Source: Anisodus tanguticus
Lineage: Eukaryota > Streptophyta > Magnoliopsida > Solanales > Solanaceae
DNA length: 64,000 bases
Direction of reading: 5' to 3'
Assembly (NCBI GenBank): GCA_034509755.1
Contig: CM067559.1
Coordinates: 18,768,501 to 18,832,500, forward strand
Shown: in pieces, positions 1 through 11,735 of the stretch
Numbering within the stretch: position 1 is the stretch's first letter
How the letters are laid out: each line of letters begins with the position of its first letter
Notes under the pieces: model-generated
Seen by the model: only the letters and a program-made list of their open reading frames with translations
The model's database searches: none
What the model was told of the DNA's origin: nothing
Position numbers and translations under genes: made by a program

Positions 1-1219
1 CCCATTCTTATTTGTCTTGGTGATTGATGGACTGACGTGGCAAATTTAAGGAGAGGTGTCATGGTGTATGTTATTCGCAGACGACATAGTCCTGATTGAT
101 GAGACTCGCAGCGGAGTAAACGCTAAGGTAGAGGTTTGGAGATAGACCCTAGAGTCTAAAGGGTTCAGGCTGAGTAGGACCAAGACAAAATACTTGGAGT
201 GCAAGTTTAGTAACGGGAGAGACCTTGAGACAGGCGTGGAGGTGAGACTTGGTACTCAGGTCATTCCAAAGAAAGGAAGCTTCAAGTACCTCGGGTCTAT
301 TATCCAAGGAAATAGAGAGATTGATGATGATGTCACACATCGTATTGGGGCAGTGTGGATAAAATGGAGGCTCGCATCTAGAGTCTTGTGCGATAAAAAG
401 GTGCCACCAAAACTTAAAAGGCAAATTCTATAGGGTGGTGGTCAGACTGACTATGTTGTATGGGGCGGAGTGTTGGTTAGTCAAGACTTCGCACACCCAC
501 AAGATGAAAGTTGCGGAGATGATGATGTTAAGATGGATGTGTGGGCATACAAGGAGAGATAGAATTAGAAATGATGATATCCGGGACAGAGTGGGAGTGG
601 ACTCGGTGGAGGATAAGATGCGAGATTGAGATGGTTCGGACACGTGCAGAGGAGAGACACAAGTGCCCTAGTGCGGAGGTGTGAGAGGTTGGCTATGGAC
701 GAGTTCAGGATGGGTAGAGGTAGGCTGAAAAAGTATTGGGGAGAGGTGATTAGACGAGATATGATGCAGGTACAACTCACTAAGAACATGACCTTAGATC
801 GGGGGGTATGGAGGACACGGATTAGGGTAGAAGGGTAGTAAGTAGTCCGGCGTAGTCCTACCTATGCTTACAAACTAATAGTTGTAGTGTTATTACTGTA
901 GGCCCGCTTAGCCTATCATACTAGTAGGCGCAGTATTGCTTTATTGTCTCATGACGTTTGATTTATGCTGATATATTTTTTCAAGTGTACCTTGTTTGTC
1001 TTATTTACCTGCATTAGTTACTGCTTCTTTTTCAGAAAATGATATCATGACTCGCTTTGTTTGTCTTACTTTTCTTGTGCTTGTAATTTGTCTTGAGCCG
1101 AGGGTCTCTCGGAAATAGTCGCTCTACCTGTCAAGATAGAGGTAAGGTCTGCGTACATTCAACCCTTCCCAGATCCCATGTTGTAGGATTTCACTATGTA
1201 TGTTGTTGTTGTTGTTGTA
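1..1219 (+). mobile_element. RTE-type LINE, 3' portion, left end outside window
   Basis: Non-LTR retrotransposon fragment read on the + strand. It holds the end of the reverse transcriptase from the FADD motif onward, then a 3' UTR of about 370 bases, and stops in five TTG units at about 1201-1218. The same protein and 3' UTR recur on the - strand at 37662-44370, which supports the assignment. The 5' part lies left of the window or is lost. Frames are broken, so this copy cannot be autonomous. Confidence 0.88.
67..838 (+). pseudogene. RTE LINE reverse transcriptase C-terminal part, broken
   Basis: Encodes the palm motif LFADDIVLIDE near 70-105. Pieces in different frames follow: CKFSNGRDLETGVEVRLG at about 200-255, then FKYLGSIIQG, the thumb-like region with DKKVPPKLKRQ, and the tail WFGHVQRRD. 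The two Asp of FADD, needed for metal binding, are present. Frame changes near 430 and 620 and stop codons between the pieces make it non-functional. A closely similar but different copy is on the - strand at 38182-38889. Confidence 0.85.
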
Positions 1220-1439
1220 AGACGTCTAAATCTGAATGCACATCTGAATGATTAAGATGTTGTCTTTATATATGAACACTAAATGATTAAGATTGTTTGT
1301 TTTTCAACTAAATATACATAATGGAGTTACTTAAATATAATAGATGTACAATTTAAATAAAAAAGTAAATAAATATTATAATATAAATATAATAAAATAA
1401 AATTATTATTTAATTAAAAAAATTGTGTCCGCTAGTGAT

Positions 1440-2045
1440 GTTAGAGATGTTTTGCAGTGATGGTGGTGATGATAATTGGTGTTGGTGGCTAGTAATGGTG
1501 GTGGTGATAATTATGATGATGAAGGTGGCTGTTGTTGAAGTGACTGGTACGATGGTGGTGGTTGGTAGTGATGGTTTTGATGGTGGAGTTGGTTGATGTT
1601 AGTAATTAGTGATGGTGGTGGTGGTGCCTGAAGAATGTATGGTGGTTGATGATGGTGTTGGTGATAGTTGGCGACGATGCTAGTTATGATTGTAGAGGTG
1701 GTTGGTAGTAATTAAGGATTAGCTGCAACGATGGTAGTGACTGATAGTAGTGGTTGTGGTGGTCGTGGAAACGACGAATAATTATAATGATTGTGGTAGC
1801 AACTAACATTAGTGATTGTCAGCGGTGTTGATTGTGATGACAGAGATGACTGGTGGTTGGCGACTGTGATGATGGTTGATCGTGGCGGTGACGATTGTGA
1901 TGACGGAGATGATTAGTGATAGTGGGATGAGAGTTGGGTGGGGTGGGTGGTGATAGGTTGGATGGTGGGGATAGAGAGTGGGTGAGTGGTGGTAGGGGTG
2001 GGGGTGAAGCAGGTAGTTCTGGACAGAGTTGTGATAATAATTATC
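1440..2045. repeat. TGG/TGA-rich cryptic simple sequence
   Basis: About 600 bases made almost wholly of G, T and A on the + strand, with irregular TGG, TGA and TGTTGG units and very few C. It has no fixed period. The open frame on the opposite strand (1809-2048) gives His/Pro/Tyr runs typical of translated simple sequence, so it is not called a gene. Confidence 0.75.
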
Positions 2046-2343
2046 CATACAAAAATATATTTTAATGATATTAATACTTTATTCTAAATTTTAATGGTTA
2101 AGACCTATTCCAACCAAATAAATACATAAATCATAACTATGTAATCAAATTCACTTAAGATATTCAGACCTCCATTAAATGGAAACAAATGAGGCCTTAA
2201 CCATCTTATACTGTGAAAATCTACACAAATCTCATATGAGTAATATATTCATATGAGTAATATATCTATTTTACAAGGATGTTAAGTGGTTAATTAAACA
2301 AAAAACAGAAGTTATATCCGTGACTAATTGTTCTAACATACAA

Positions 2344-2348
<5 letters not shown>

Positions 2349-2419
<71 letters not shown>
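2349..2419. repeat. (AT)n microsatellite
   Basis: Uninterrupted AT dinucleotide run of about 35 units within AT-rich intergenic DNA. Its length in the assembly may not be exact. Confidence 0.95.
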
Positions 2420-2422
<3 letters not shown>

Positions 2423-2492
2423 TTATTAGATAGAGGTATAAATATTTGCCTTGAAAATATAAAAAATGTAACTAAACAAGGGAAAATGTGCA

Positions 2493-2700
2493 AATATACC
2501 CCCTCAATAAAAATGGGAAAGACTTTTTTAAAGCCACGTGATATGTTTTTAATTAAAAAATAAAATAAATATTTTTAAAAAATATTCCGTTAGCAAAAGG
2601 ATATATTTGCACCATTTGTGTAACGGTAGGAGTATATACACATCATTTTTTAACGAGGGATATATTTAGTCTATATAAGAAAGTTGAGAGGTATATTTAC
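2493..2700. mobile_element. MITE-like element, ATATACCCC-ended family
   Basis: Starts with AAATATACCCCC and ends with the inverted GAGAGGTATATTTACCCC, with AT-rich filler between. Similar ends bound 33682-33871 and 45664-45964. No coding capacity. The family resemblance is seen by eye in the terminal sequences, so the exact edges are approximate. Confidence 0.5.
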
Positions 2701-3352
2701 CCCTTTTCCCTTGAAACAACAAAAATATTTAGCCTAATTTGTTCAATTTTATGAGTAACAACACCAACACCGAATATTATTCAATCCCTTTTCTTGTGAT
2801 CTTTCTTATACACGGGGGAAATTTTAGTGGGACTCAATTTGATGAAATTGTTTAATCTTAAAGAAAAACTTTTCTATAATTTTGCACGTGAGGGTTATTT
2901 TTTTGTTTCGTCCAGTTATTAATAACTTGATTATTTTGAGATAATAGTAGATAAAAACAACATAGTCTTGTTAAAATTAAGAAATATAGGCTTGCTTTTG
3001 AAGAAGCATGAGGTGGCTTTCTTTAACATGTATAGATGTAATATGTGTTGGAAATTTACTAAATGTGGAATTAAGTATATCCCATTATTTATGATTCAAA
3101 CAATTGGGGCCCCGCACGTCGGAAACGTCGTTTCCACACACGTACACACGTAGTGCCAAGTATCACAAATTTCATTAGTGAAAGAGATATTGGTACGTAT
3201 GTAATACGTTTGAGACATAAAATTCTGGATGGTTATTGGTCAAATAACAAAGTATTCCACGTTGGTAAACGAAGAACGAAGTGTAAGACGAAACGAGTCG
3301 GATTTTGCCGCGGAGCCGTGGAGGGCTGCGGCGCCACACCGTCGAAGCCGCG

Positions 3353-3424
3353 GCGCCGGAGCGCCTCCTAGGCAGCGCCGGAGCGCCTCCTAGGCAGCGC
3401 CGGAGCGCCTCCTAGGCAGCGCCG
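3353..3424. repeat. Three tandem 22-bp GC-rich repeats in solo LTR
   Basis: Three perfect units of 22 bp (3353-3374, 3375-3396, 3397-3418) start GCGCCGGAG and contain CTCCTAGGCA. A six-base start of a fourth unit follows. They sit in the U3 half of the solo LTR, about 200 bases upstream of its TATA box. Confidence 0.95.
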
Positions 3425-3618
3425 CGGCGTCGAAGGCAGAATGCTGCGACGGGAAGTTGGAAAGATCTAACCTTTGGGCTGGTTTTAGAGCATTGATTCT
3501 CCATTACTTGGCACATGAATTCAGCCATTATTTGGTTGAATGTAACCCCTCAATCAAGTGTCATTACATGGCTATTGAATGCCATTAGTTGGCTGATTGA
3601 GGAGTCTTCTCCTTACAC

Positions 3619-3625
3619 TATAAAT
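3619..3625 (+). promoter_or_regulatory. TATA box of the solo LTR
   Basis: TATAAAT in an otherwise mixed-composition stretch. A leader-like region follows (CACTACTCAACACTTAG from about 3648). This placement matches a copia U3/R boundary and could start a transcript that reads toward the IST1-like gene 1.1 kb downstream. Activity is inference. Confidence 0.5.
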
Positions 3626-3996
3626 TGACGCCTTTGGCTCAATTGAAGAACACTACTCAACACTTAGAAAATACTCCAGATTTTCTGAATTCATCTTTTT
3701 CCTCTCTAGCAAAGTTACTATACTCAAAGTTCTTCAAGAGTAACACTTGAGTTTCCTTGGCTCATTTGTTAAGTTGTTGTTATATCTTGGGAGACTATTG
3801 CCCAACACTGTAAAAGGAGATATACGGGGCAATCTTGTCTTAAAGACATAGTGTCATCACTCGACTCAGCAAATCACACAAGCAGTTTGTTAAGTTCTTA
3901 ATTTCCAGTTTATTGTAATATTTAGTTTATTCTTTCTTACTATTGTAATAGTTACTTACTTCTCATTTTCTGCCACAATTGTATCGTAACAATATG

Positions 3997-4734
3997 TAAA
4001 TTTAGTGGTAGAGAATATATAACTACAACGCAGTAGCAACATTTGTTATCCTCTATATTTAAACCATTGTAATGATTGAGAAATAAATGATAGATAATTT
4101 TTTAAACATAAATAGGAGTAGCAATAAACTTCAAGCCAACTTTTCGAGAAGTTGTAACACTTACATTATTTATCATTAATTTGTTAGTTGAATCCTATTT
4201 TTGAAGTTTTAGACAATAGTATACTTCTTTTTCTTTTAAAGTAAGATTTGGAGCTTAGCATTGGTTATTTTAAAAAAATGTATCCTTTTTGTGATGAGTT
4301 ATTAATAAAGAAAGAAAACGTAACTGATAGTCTGATATCATTTTTTATATATATATAACTTGTCAGACTATTTACAACTAATATTACCTATAAAAAAGAG
4401 AGCAAATTACTTTCACTAACATTTGAACCACACTATCGGTCTGTAACTAGATTTTAAATTACCCTCTTTTGTGATCTACGTATGCCCATAGCGGCACGTC
4501 TGATACCATAATTAATGAGGAGACTAGTAGATCTGAACTTGGTGTAAAATTACGGAATTGACCTAGTAAGTCGTAAATTACCACAATTTTGTCAGGGTGA
4601 CAATTTCATAGTTACTTCCTCAATCCAATCCTTGTTTTTAATATAAGTCTAAAGTCTTCCCTTCGTTAACCGAACCGAATCAGATCCTTCCTTGAGATTA
4701 ACCCATCAAATTCTCATCGACAGACACAAAAACA
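3997..4734. other. Upstream region of the IST1-like gene
   Basis: AT-rich, no gene or repeat recognised. It should contain the promoter and 5' leader of the gene starting at 4735. A short TA-rich stretch lies near 4342-4360. No core promoter element can be chosen with confidence. Confidence 0.4.
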
Positions 4735-7700
4735 ATGAAGAAAACGAATTTCCTGAGAAGTTCAAAAGAGATGCTTACCAAGAGCTTCAATTCCACCAAA
4801 TGGTAATTTGCTTTATGGATTGGTTCCACGTATTGATTGATCGTCAATTGTTGTCGCTTCATTTGAATTTAATTCATATTGATTTTTTTAATTTGATGCA
4901 GTAAGATGTCGTTAAAGCTAGCGTCTTCAAGGTTGAAATTGTTGAAGAACAAGAAGGAAGTGCAAGTGAAGCAGATGAAAAGAGAACTAGCACAGTTGCT
5001 CCATTCTGGTCAGGACCGGACAGCGAGAATTCGTGTAAGTCATACTTGTAATGTTGATATGCTGTGTAATAATTCTATGTCAATTAAGGTAAAAAGCAGT
5101 GTTTTTGGCTACTTACATGTTTTTATGGTTCCTTCAGGGGAAAGGAATTTGTACGTTTATCCAAATCTGAACACACAAAAATTGCTCTCAAAAGAATAAT
5201 TTGACCAATATATCTCAATTTAAGTTGTGGTATCACAAGTTCGAATAAAAGAATGATCTTTTGTTAATATGAGAAATCACACGAAAAAAAAAAAAACTAA
5301 TGAATGCTAGTGGGTGTTTAGTTTTGTGAACTGAAGAGTCTAATAAAAGATACTCTTCGGTTTCAAAATGTTTGTCTGGTTTTAACTTGTCACGGAGTTT
5401 AAGAAAGTAGAGAAGACTTATAAATCTTATTTTTGTTAACTAAAATACGTAGAATGTACCAAAATGTCCTTTAATCTATTGGTCTTAAACATGTCGTGGG
5501 GAAAGTTGAAATTAAAGAGTTGCAAAAAAAGGAAAGGGGAATTCTTTTTTAAACGGACTAAAAAGGAAAGTAAGACAAACATTTTGAAACGAAGGGAGTT
5601 TCACATAATTGACTTATCATTAAGGGACAAAAATTAAGTGGTTGATAAGAATAAACTATTGACAATGCCTTATATTTTAGTTAGAAAAAGTGGTTGTTGA
5701 CACGAGAGAATTATAACTTTTAAGTGTAGTTGATGCATCAATATCTTGAATGTAGATAGACAAGATGATCATTATTCCTGAAATCAAAAGATTCGATGCA
5801 TGTGTGTGTTAGTTAAGCCTTATTGGAATCTCATGTTGATGTTCTGGTGATTAACTTTCCTTTTCAGAAGGATTTCGTGATATGATAATGATCCTATCGT
5901 GAACATGAATCCCTTTGGAGATGATTCTTCAAATGTCAAGACCATATCTAGCATTTAATTTGTGGACAGAAGTATTCAAATTTTCAGAACATTAGGATGT
6001 GCATGTTGGATAATTAGATACCATGCATTCGGTGCACTTTGTGAATATCTGGCCTTAGGATTGGTAGGATTCTGCTTTAGCTATCATAATGCTTGATAAT
6101 TAGTGGCATATCAGAAATGAGGTGCAGTCTCTTGGCACTAGAATAGCAGCTAAATGAGTCATCTTTTGACTGTGTGTCATAGCATGGGATATGCATGCTC
6201 GTCTGAGAAAATTCAAGCTATATCTTCACATCCTTAAACCTTTACTTCTGCTTGCTTATGTTAGATTGTTGAATCTAATTGCAATTCCTGTTAAGTTTTA
6301 CGGCTGTTATTATGTTAAATGTACGTGTGTATGTGTACCTCAGATTTGGATTTTGAGAAAAATATTTCATCTATCTTATACTTTAATTTTAGGTGGAGCA
6401 TGTAGTTCGGGAGGAGAAGATGATGGCAGCCTACGATCTTATTGAGATTTACTGTGAACTGATTGTGGCACGCTTGCCTATTATTGAGTCACAAAAGTAA
6501 GTTGGTTTTTGCGTATTTGATGTTTCTTTAGCATTATGTTAGTGTCCATCTGCATGACGCAGCACTGAGTGTAGATGAAATCTCGCATTACAGTTGCAGT
6601 TAGATGTAATTTGCTTGTTGTTTGCCTATAACTACTCCCCCTGGTGAACCAACCCCAAGAAAAAGAGAAAAAAATGTTGCTCAGATTCATTTTTTTTTTA
6701 GGTATTCCCATGACTTAACATTCCGTATCTAATCCATTGTTAGTTCTCTATAGTAGACTGTTATCTCTCTTTATCCTCGAATACTGCTCTCCGTCTTAAT
6801 TTTTTTCTCCTCTCCCTGCCAGTTTTGATCTAAACCACAACAGAGAGAGGACATTCCACTCTGAACTTTACTCCATTGCTAGCTACTTCTAAGATATAAT
6901 GGAGCTTGATATCTTGCATATATTTTAGGCATGTTCCTTGTGCTTTACTTTGGTGGCTTTTCTGGTATTTTGGATCTATGTGGGTTGTAGTGATGATGGT
7001 TATGCCAGCTGTAGGATCATGACCTGAAAGAGATGCATAGCTGTGCAAATCTTGATCATTTTATATGTGAAAACATCTCTTTGGTGTGAGATTTTGAGCT
7101 GAACCCCCTTTGTCTCATAACAAGGCTGTTAGCCGTTGGAAGTTACAGTAAAGTATTATGCTCTTGTACTAACCAAAGTAAGATCCACTATTAGTTTGTA
7201 CAAGAACATTTGTGAAGGGGATTCCCCCCCCCCCCCCCCCCCCCCCACACTCACATCCCAACCCACATTTACTCGTTCTGTTACCTGTTGAAGAAATCTC
7301 CTTTTCATCACTGTATTGATGTACTAAACAATTTGATTTGTTTACCTGATTCCCATCTTTTTACTAATCCAAATTGAGGTTAATTTCTGCTACTTACTTG
7401 AAATATTAGCTATAGTAGTGGCAAATAAAGAAACACATACCGTTTCCCAGGATTAGCTCGTGGATAAATGATTGTCTGATACGTTTGAAGGGTTTTGATA
7501 TGTTAGTGTCTCTGATGAACAGAAATTGCCCCATTGACTTGAAGGAAGCAATTACCAGTGTAGTTTTTGCGTCACCAAGGTGTGGAGACATACCAGAACT
7601 TGTAGATGTGCGGAAGCATCTTACCGCAAAATATGGAAAAGAATTTATAAGTGCAGCAGTTGAGCTCCGTCCCAATTGTGGAGTTAGCCGCATGGTAAGT

Positions 7701-10700
7701 TTACAGTACCCCCCCTTCAACAGTTGACAATTGTTTTTTAATATGAAGACAATGAACTATTTTTATTTCTCAAATTCAGCAACATAGTGGTCTTAATTAT
7801 TGTCTTTTCCTGTTGTATGTTAGTTGGTTGAGAAGTTATCTGCCAACGCACCTGATGGGCAGACCAAAATGAAAATCTTGGGGGCAATTGCTGAGGAACA
7901 TGGTGTTAAATGGGATCCTAAATCATTAGAAGAGGCGGAGTCAGTGCCTCCAAATGACTTGCTGGTATGATTATGTTACTTCTAACTTTTTCCATTGATG
8001 ACTAAGATTGAGCAAGTTATTATGCTTTTACTGAGTTCACTGGTTAAATTGTCCAGAATGGATCTGGTAGTTTAGAGAAGGTCGGTAACATCCATGAAGA
8101 CCCTCCTCATTTCGAAGCTTCAGATGTGAGAACTCCACTCGATCACAGTAAAAGGTCTAATGCATCTTCAAATTTCCCAGAGCAGAATGCAAGATCCTCA
8201 CCACGGAGCCAAAGCTTTGTCTCTGCTGATGGTGGTGGTAGAGGAGTAGCACCATCTTCTAACTATCATCATGGAGTTACTCCTTCAGGTTAGTATCATT
8301 CATATGCTAGAATACAACCTGTACAGTTTAGTTCTCCATCTGCAAAAATAATGTCAATGATGGTTGTTCACGACTCTTTAGGGTCTAGGGATGAAAGGTT
8401 GGAAGCTGGCCAATCATTTCCTGGAGATGGTAATTTTTCTGCTGGCAGGCAGAATTGGAATATGGAATTTAAGGATGCTACCTCTGCTGCTCAAGCAGCT
8501 GCTGAGTCTGCAGAACGTGCAAGCTTAGCTGCCAGAGCTGCTGCAGAACTTTCAAGGGTTTCAAGGCAATATTCCTCAGAATCTCAGAGGTCTGAAGTAC
8601 AGTCTTCAGGAGGCGGAGGACCAGGAATGTATGACACAAGTAAGCATGAACATTTTCACAAAGATTCGGCAACCAGCTCGGCTAGAGCGACAAGACAATT
8701 TCACAATGATAATCATGGTACTTCAGGAGATGCGGGACCAGGAAAGTATGGTACTTCAAGCATCCATGAACATTTTCCTAAAGATTCAGTTATCAGCTCT
8801 TCACCTGATAGAATTTCAAGGTTACAGCATGAAAGGACAGATGGTTCACAACATGATAATCTAGCTAGAGCAACAAGACATCATAATGATAGTCATGGTA
8901 CTTCGGATAGGCCTGGTTCACAAGTCTCTGCAGATGCCACTGGTTCGATTAATAATGATAATCCATTTGCTAGCCCTGGAGAAGGTGATAAGTATATGAA
9001 GAAAAGGTTATCACAAGAGGACAAAATGATAATGAAGAAATCATCTGGGAGAACTGAATCTGAATCCACGAATAGCTTTAAGAATGAGTCAGTTGAGGAC
9101 TTCAATTATTTTGGAGAAGAAGCTACTACAAAAGATCCCAAAATCAATTCTTCAGATTCTTATTTAAGCACTTCAGGTTTTGGTGAAAATATTCATCATT
9201 CTAGCCACCAAAGTTTTGGATATGATGCGAGTAATGATCCATTTAATGGTGTTTACCAAGGTCACATTCCTAGTGAAACCGTTAATAAGAGTTCTCATGA
9301 TTCTGCCTCTGTTGCTTTTGATGATTCTGGCTCAGAAGATGATGTACATATTAAGTTCGACTCAGATCCTATATATGATGACCAGCAGGCCAAACTGTAT
9401 TTTCCTTCACCAGAAAGGAAATCATCTACTTACAACTCTGCAATTAAAAACTCGTGGAGCTTTGACTCTGATAAATCACTGGAGAAGTCTCCTTTGTCAT
9501 CAGATAACTTTGTGGAAAGGCACTCACCTCAATTATATGAAAGCTCGGCCGCCTCTGGTGACAAATCACGACCTGAAAATGTTGTGCCAACCTTTGACGA
9601 TTCTGATGGTATGAATTCCGAAAGTGACGTCGAGATGGTCCGACCCCCAATTGGGAAGTCAAAAGATATTCAGAATGTTTCTTATGAACATGCACGGTCT
9701 CATGTCTCACCAAGATCCTCCTATATGGAAAATGTTTCAGGAACTGATGGGAAGAAATGGTCACACTCCTTATCTGACAAAACGGTGTCCGATGATGTGC
9801 AAAGACATGGTAAAACTGATAAAAATGACTCAATTAGTTTCAGTTCAGAAGATGAGGCTAAGCATACAAAACCCCAAGATGGAAAGGATGATGCCAGTGC
9901 ACCAGCTTTGCCCGGGACACAAACGGATGATCATAGTTTAGCTTCTTCAGATTCCGGGTTCGAAAGGGAATTCAAATTTGGGAAGTTAACTGGCGGCCTT
10001 AAGCATAAAGGTCATATTCCTCCGCCTTACTTAAGGCAGTTAAATAATGTTTCATCTTCAGTCGAGAGAGCTAACGAAAGTCCTGCATTGAGGTCACAAG
10101 CTGTAGCGTCCCCCAAGAGTTCAGCTGGTTTAGAAATGAGGATGAAAAGAGACGATAAGTCAGGCTCAAGATTGGATGACACCCATTCTGCTTCAGATAC
10201 CGACAGTTCTGATGAGGAATTTTCACAAGATGCTTCAAGTAACAGTCAAAGAACTTATGCACAAAAAACAGGGAGCGAAATTAATACAAAATATGCGGGC
10301 TTACGAGGTTCAACTACATATTTTGATTCTGATAGCAGTGATTCCGAGGCTGGTCATAAGAAACAATCTCTTGCTGGTAGAAGACAATTGGGTGGTGGAT
10401 TCTCCCGTAGGACTAAAGCTTCTTCCTCCAGCTTAGATACAAACTCTTCCTCTAAGTTTAAAATCAGCTCCGAGGCAGCTGTTGATACCGACTCTGGTGC
10501 AGACAGAAAACCCCCCAGGCGCTATTTCGGTGCTAAAACTCAAGAACTTCCAAAACCCGTCATGAATTCTTATGCTGGCGATACACAAGAACCACAGAGA
10601 CTGACCAGGAACCTTTACAGCAGTGAGTCACATGAAGCTCCATCAGATAAAAGGATGAGTTCAGAGCAGCCCAGTGCTAGACCTGCAGTTTCAAGGCCTA

Positions 10701-10945
10701 TTGCACAGCCCAAGATCACATCAGATGAAGGAAGACGGAAGTCAGCAAGGGTGGAACAACCATCGAGCTCTGCTCAAATGTCAGCAGCATCAGACAGCAG
10801 TAATGCCCCAAAGGCACCAGCGTCGAGTGGTGACAAATTTTCCAGAGAGGATAGTATGAAGAAAGCTAGCCATGTACATCCAAAGCTGCCTGATTATGAT
10901 GATATTGCTTCCAAACTTGCATCACTTCGAATGAATTCCAAGTGA
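4735..10945 (+). CDS. IST1-like protein (ESCRT-III associated, Vps4 regulator)
   Basis: Seven exons inferred from GT-AG sites with unbroken phase: 4735-4802, 4902-5034, 6393-6496, 7523-7694, 7824-7964, 8057-8288, 8382-10945. Together they give 3414 nt and 1137 aa. Residues about 23-190 form the IST1 domain, with RELAQLLHSGQDRTARIR, MMAAYDLIEIYCELIVARLP, CPIDLKEAI, FASPRC and IAEEHGVKW. An Ala-rich amphipathic segment (315-343) and a long Ser/Asp-rich, probably disordered region follow. The last residues, LPDYDDIASKLASLR, look like the MIT-interacting motif that binds Vps4/SKD1. The family acts at endosomes in multivesicular body sorting. The start was chosen because exon 1 gives MKKTNFLRSSKEMLTKSFN, matching the usual Lys-rich N-terminus, and joins in phase to exon 2. 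The exon 7 acceptor (AG at 8380-8381) is the least certain. The length fits the long plant IST1-like subgroup. It is the only gene here without lesions. Confidence 0.92.
5353..5598. mobile_element. Stowaway-like MITE in intron 2 of the IST1-like gene
   Basis: Left end CTCTTCGGTTTCAAAATG, right end CATTTTGAAACGAAGGGAG, a near-perfect inverted repeat of about 25 bp. TA stands before the left end, as in Stowaway target duplications; the right TA appears mutated. The 246-bp length and lack of coding fit a MITE. It lies wholly within the intron, away from splice sites. Confidence 0.8.
7224..7246. repeat. Poly-C run of 23 in intron 3
   Basis: 23 consecutive C residues in intron 3 (6497-7522) of the IST1-like gene, 276 bases before exon 4. 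Homopolymers this long are rare in plant introns and are hard to sequence exactly. Confidence 0.95.
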
Positions 10946-11354
10946 AAGATAATGTCTTTTTAGCTGTGCAAGTACATGGAGACAGGTTTATTACAGAATG
11001 TCTCACACCTTGAGATTCCAATACAAAATATTTGTATGTAATGTACACATAATGCATTCATTCATTTGATATAAGAATAAGTTTGGTTTATATGAAAATT
11101 CGAAGTTGATGCTGTATAGATGACTCAAATTTTCTCTTTGTAACGTGATCAATATTCATCTGAGAATGACTTGTATTGTACTCCAAACAGAGGTAAATTT
11201 TTCTGTTATATAGTTATTCATTATTTACCACTCTTATCCAAATTAAAAGCCGGGGTACAAGTCCAGATTTCTCATTTATGATAAAGATATACAGAGTGCT
11301 TTTGTGTTGCTACTAATTTTCATAAATCCAAGGGCGAACACCTTAAGTTGCTTG
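10946..11354 (+). other. 3' UTR and downstream flank of the IST1-like gene
   Basis: AT-rich sequence after the TGA stop. No strong AATAAA signal is present; weaker variants such as AATAAG near 11076 are the only candidates. The transcript end cannot be fixed. The flank runs directly into the first 92-bp repeat at 11355. Confidence 0.5.
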
Positions 11355-11446
11355 TAATCGTACAATACCTGTGTTTATCATGTCTTGTTCTGATAGTTAA
11401 TTTGCAATCATAATATTCTCTTGAAATTATAAGAAAATGATGACCT
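11355..11446. repeat. 92-bp direct repeat, left copy
   Basis: From TAATCGTACAATACC to GAAAATGATGACCT. It recurs at 15255-15346, exactly 3900 bases on, with two visible differences. The copies bracket the copia remnant. They are far longer than an integrase target duplication and are not LTRs, as they lie outside both the 3' LTR and the primer site. Confidence 0.9.
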
Positions 11447-11735
11447 TGTAATAATTAATTTACAAGATTCATTCTTTATATGGTATCAGAAGCTTAAACT
11501 CTATTTCAGACTCTTTTCTTTTCTCGGAGCTTGGTCTGCAGAAGACATCAATTGCCTTGTCTTTTCCTTGCAACATTGTCCTTTCCCAAGACTATTCTCT
11601 ATGTTTTCTGCCTACCCTGAATTGTTGTCTTTTCCCTGCAACATTCTATTTTCTCCACTGTCCGAGAAAGTAAACATATTGTTCTTTCTGCTTTCTATTT
11701 TCTTTCTTTTCTCCTTACCCAAAAAATAATTAAAA

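Larger units (their letters stand above)
3046..3991 (+). mobile_element. Solo LTR, 946 bp, with 5-bp target duplication ATATG
   Basis: Begins TGTTGGAAAT and ends CGTAACA, the TG...CA form of an LTR. ATATG lies directly before (3041-3045) and directly after (3992-3996), the 5-bp duplication left by an integrase. No second LTR, primer site or internal region is present, so the internal part was probably lost by LTR-LTR recombination. A TATA box at 3619 sets the + orientation. The U3 part holds GC-rich 22-bp repeats. A Ty1/copia origin is likely from the TGTTGG start, but there is no coding sequence to prove it. Confidence 0.85.

Noticed and set aside
1809..2048. Open frame on the - strand rich in His, Pro and Tyr
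   Set aside because: It is a translation of the TGG/TGA simple sequence and has no domain or gene-like context.
6191..6445. 84-residue open frame running into exon 3 of the IST1-like gene
   Set aside because: It is intron 2 read through the AG at 6391-6392 in a frame different from the conserved protein.
8478..10262. Several open frames on both strands across exon 7 of the IST1-like gene
   Set aside because: All overlap the long conserved frame and show no domain of their own.
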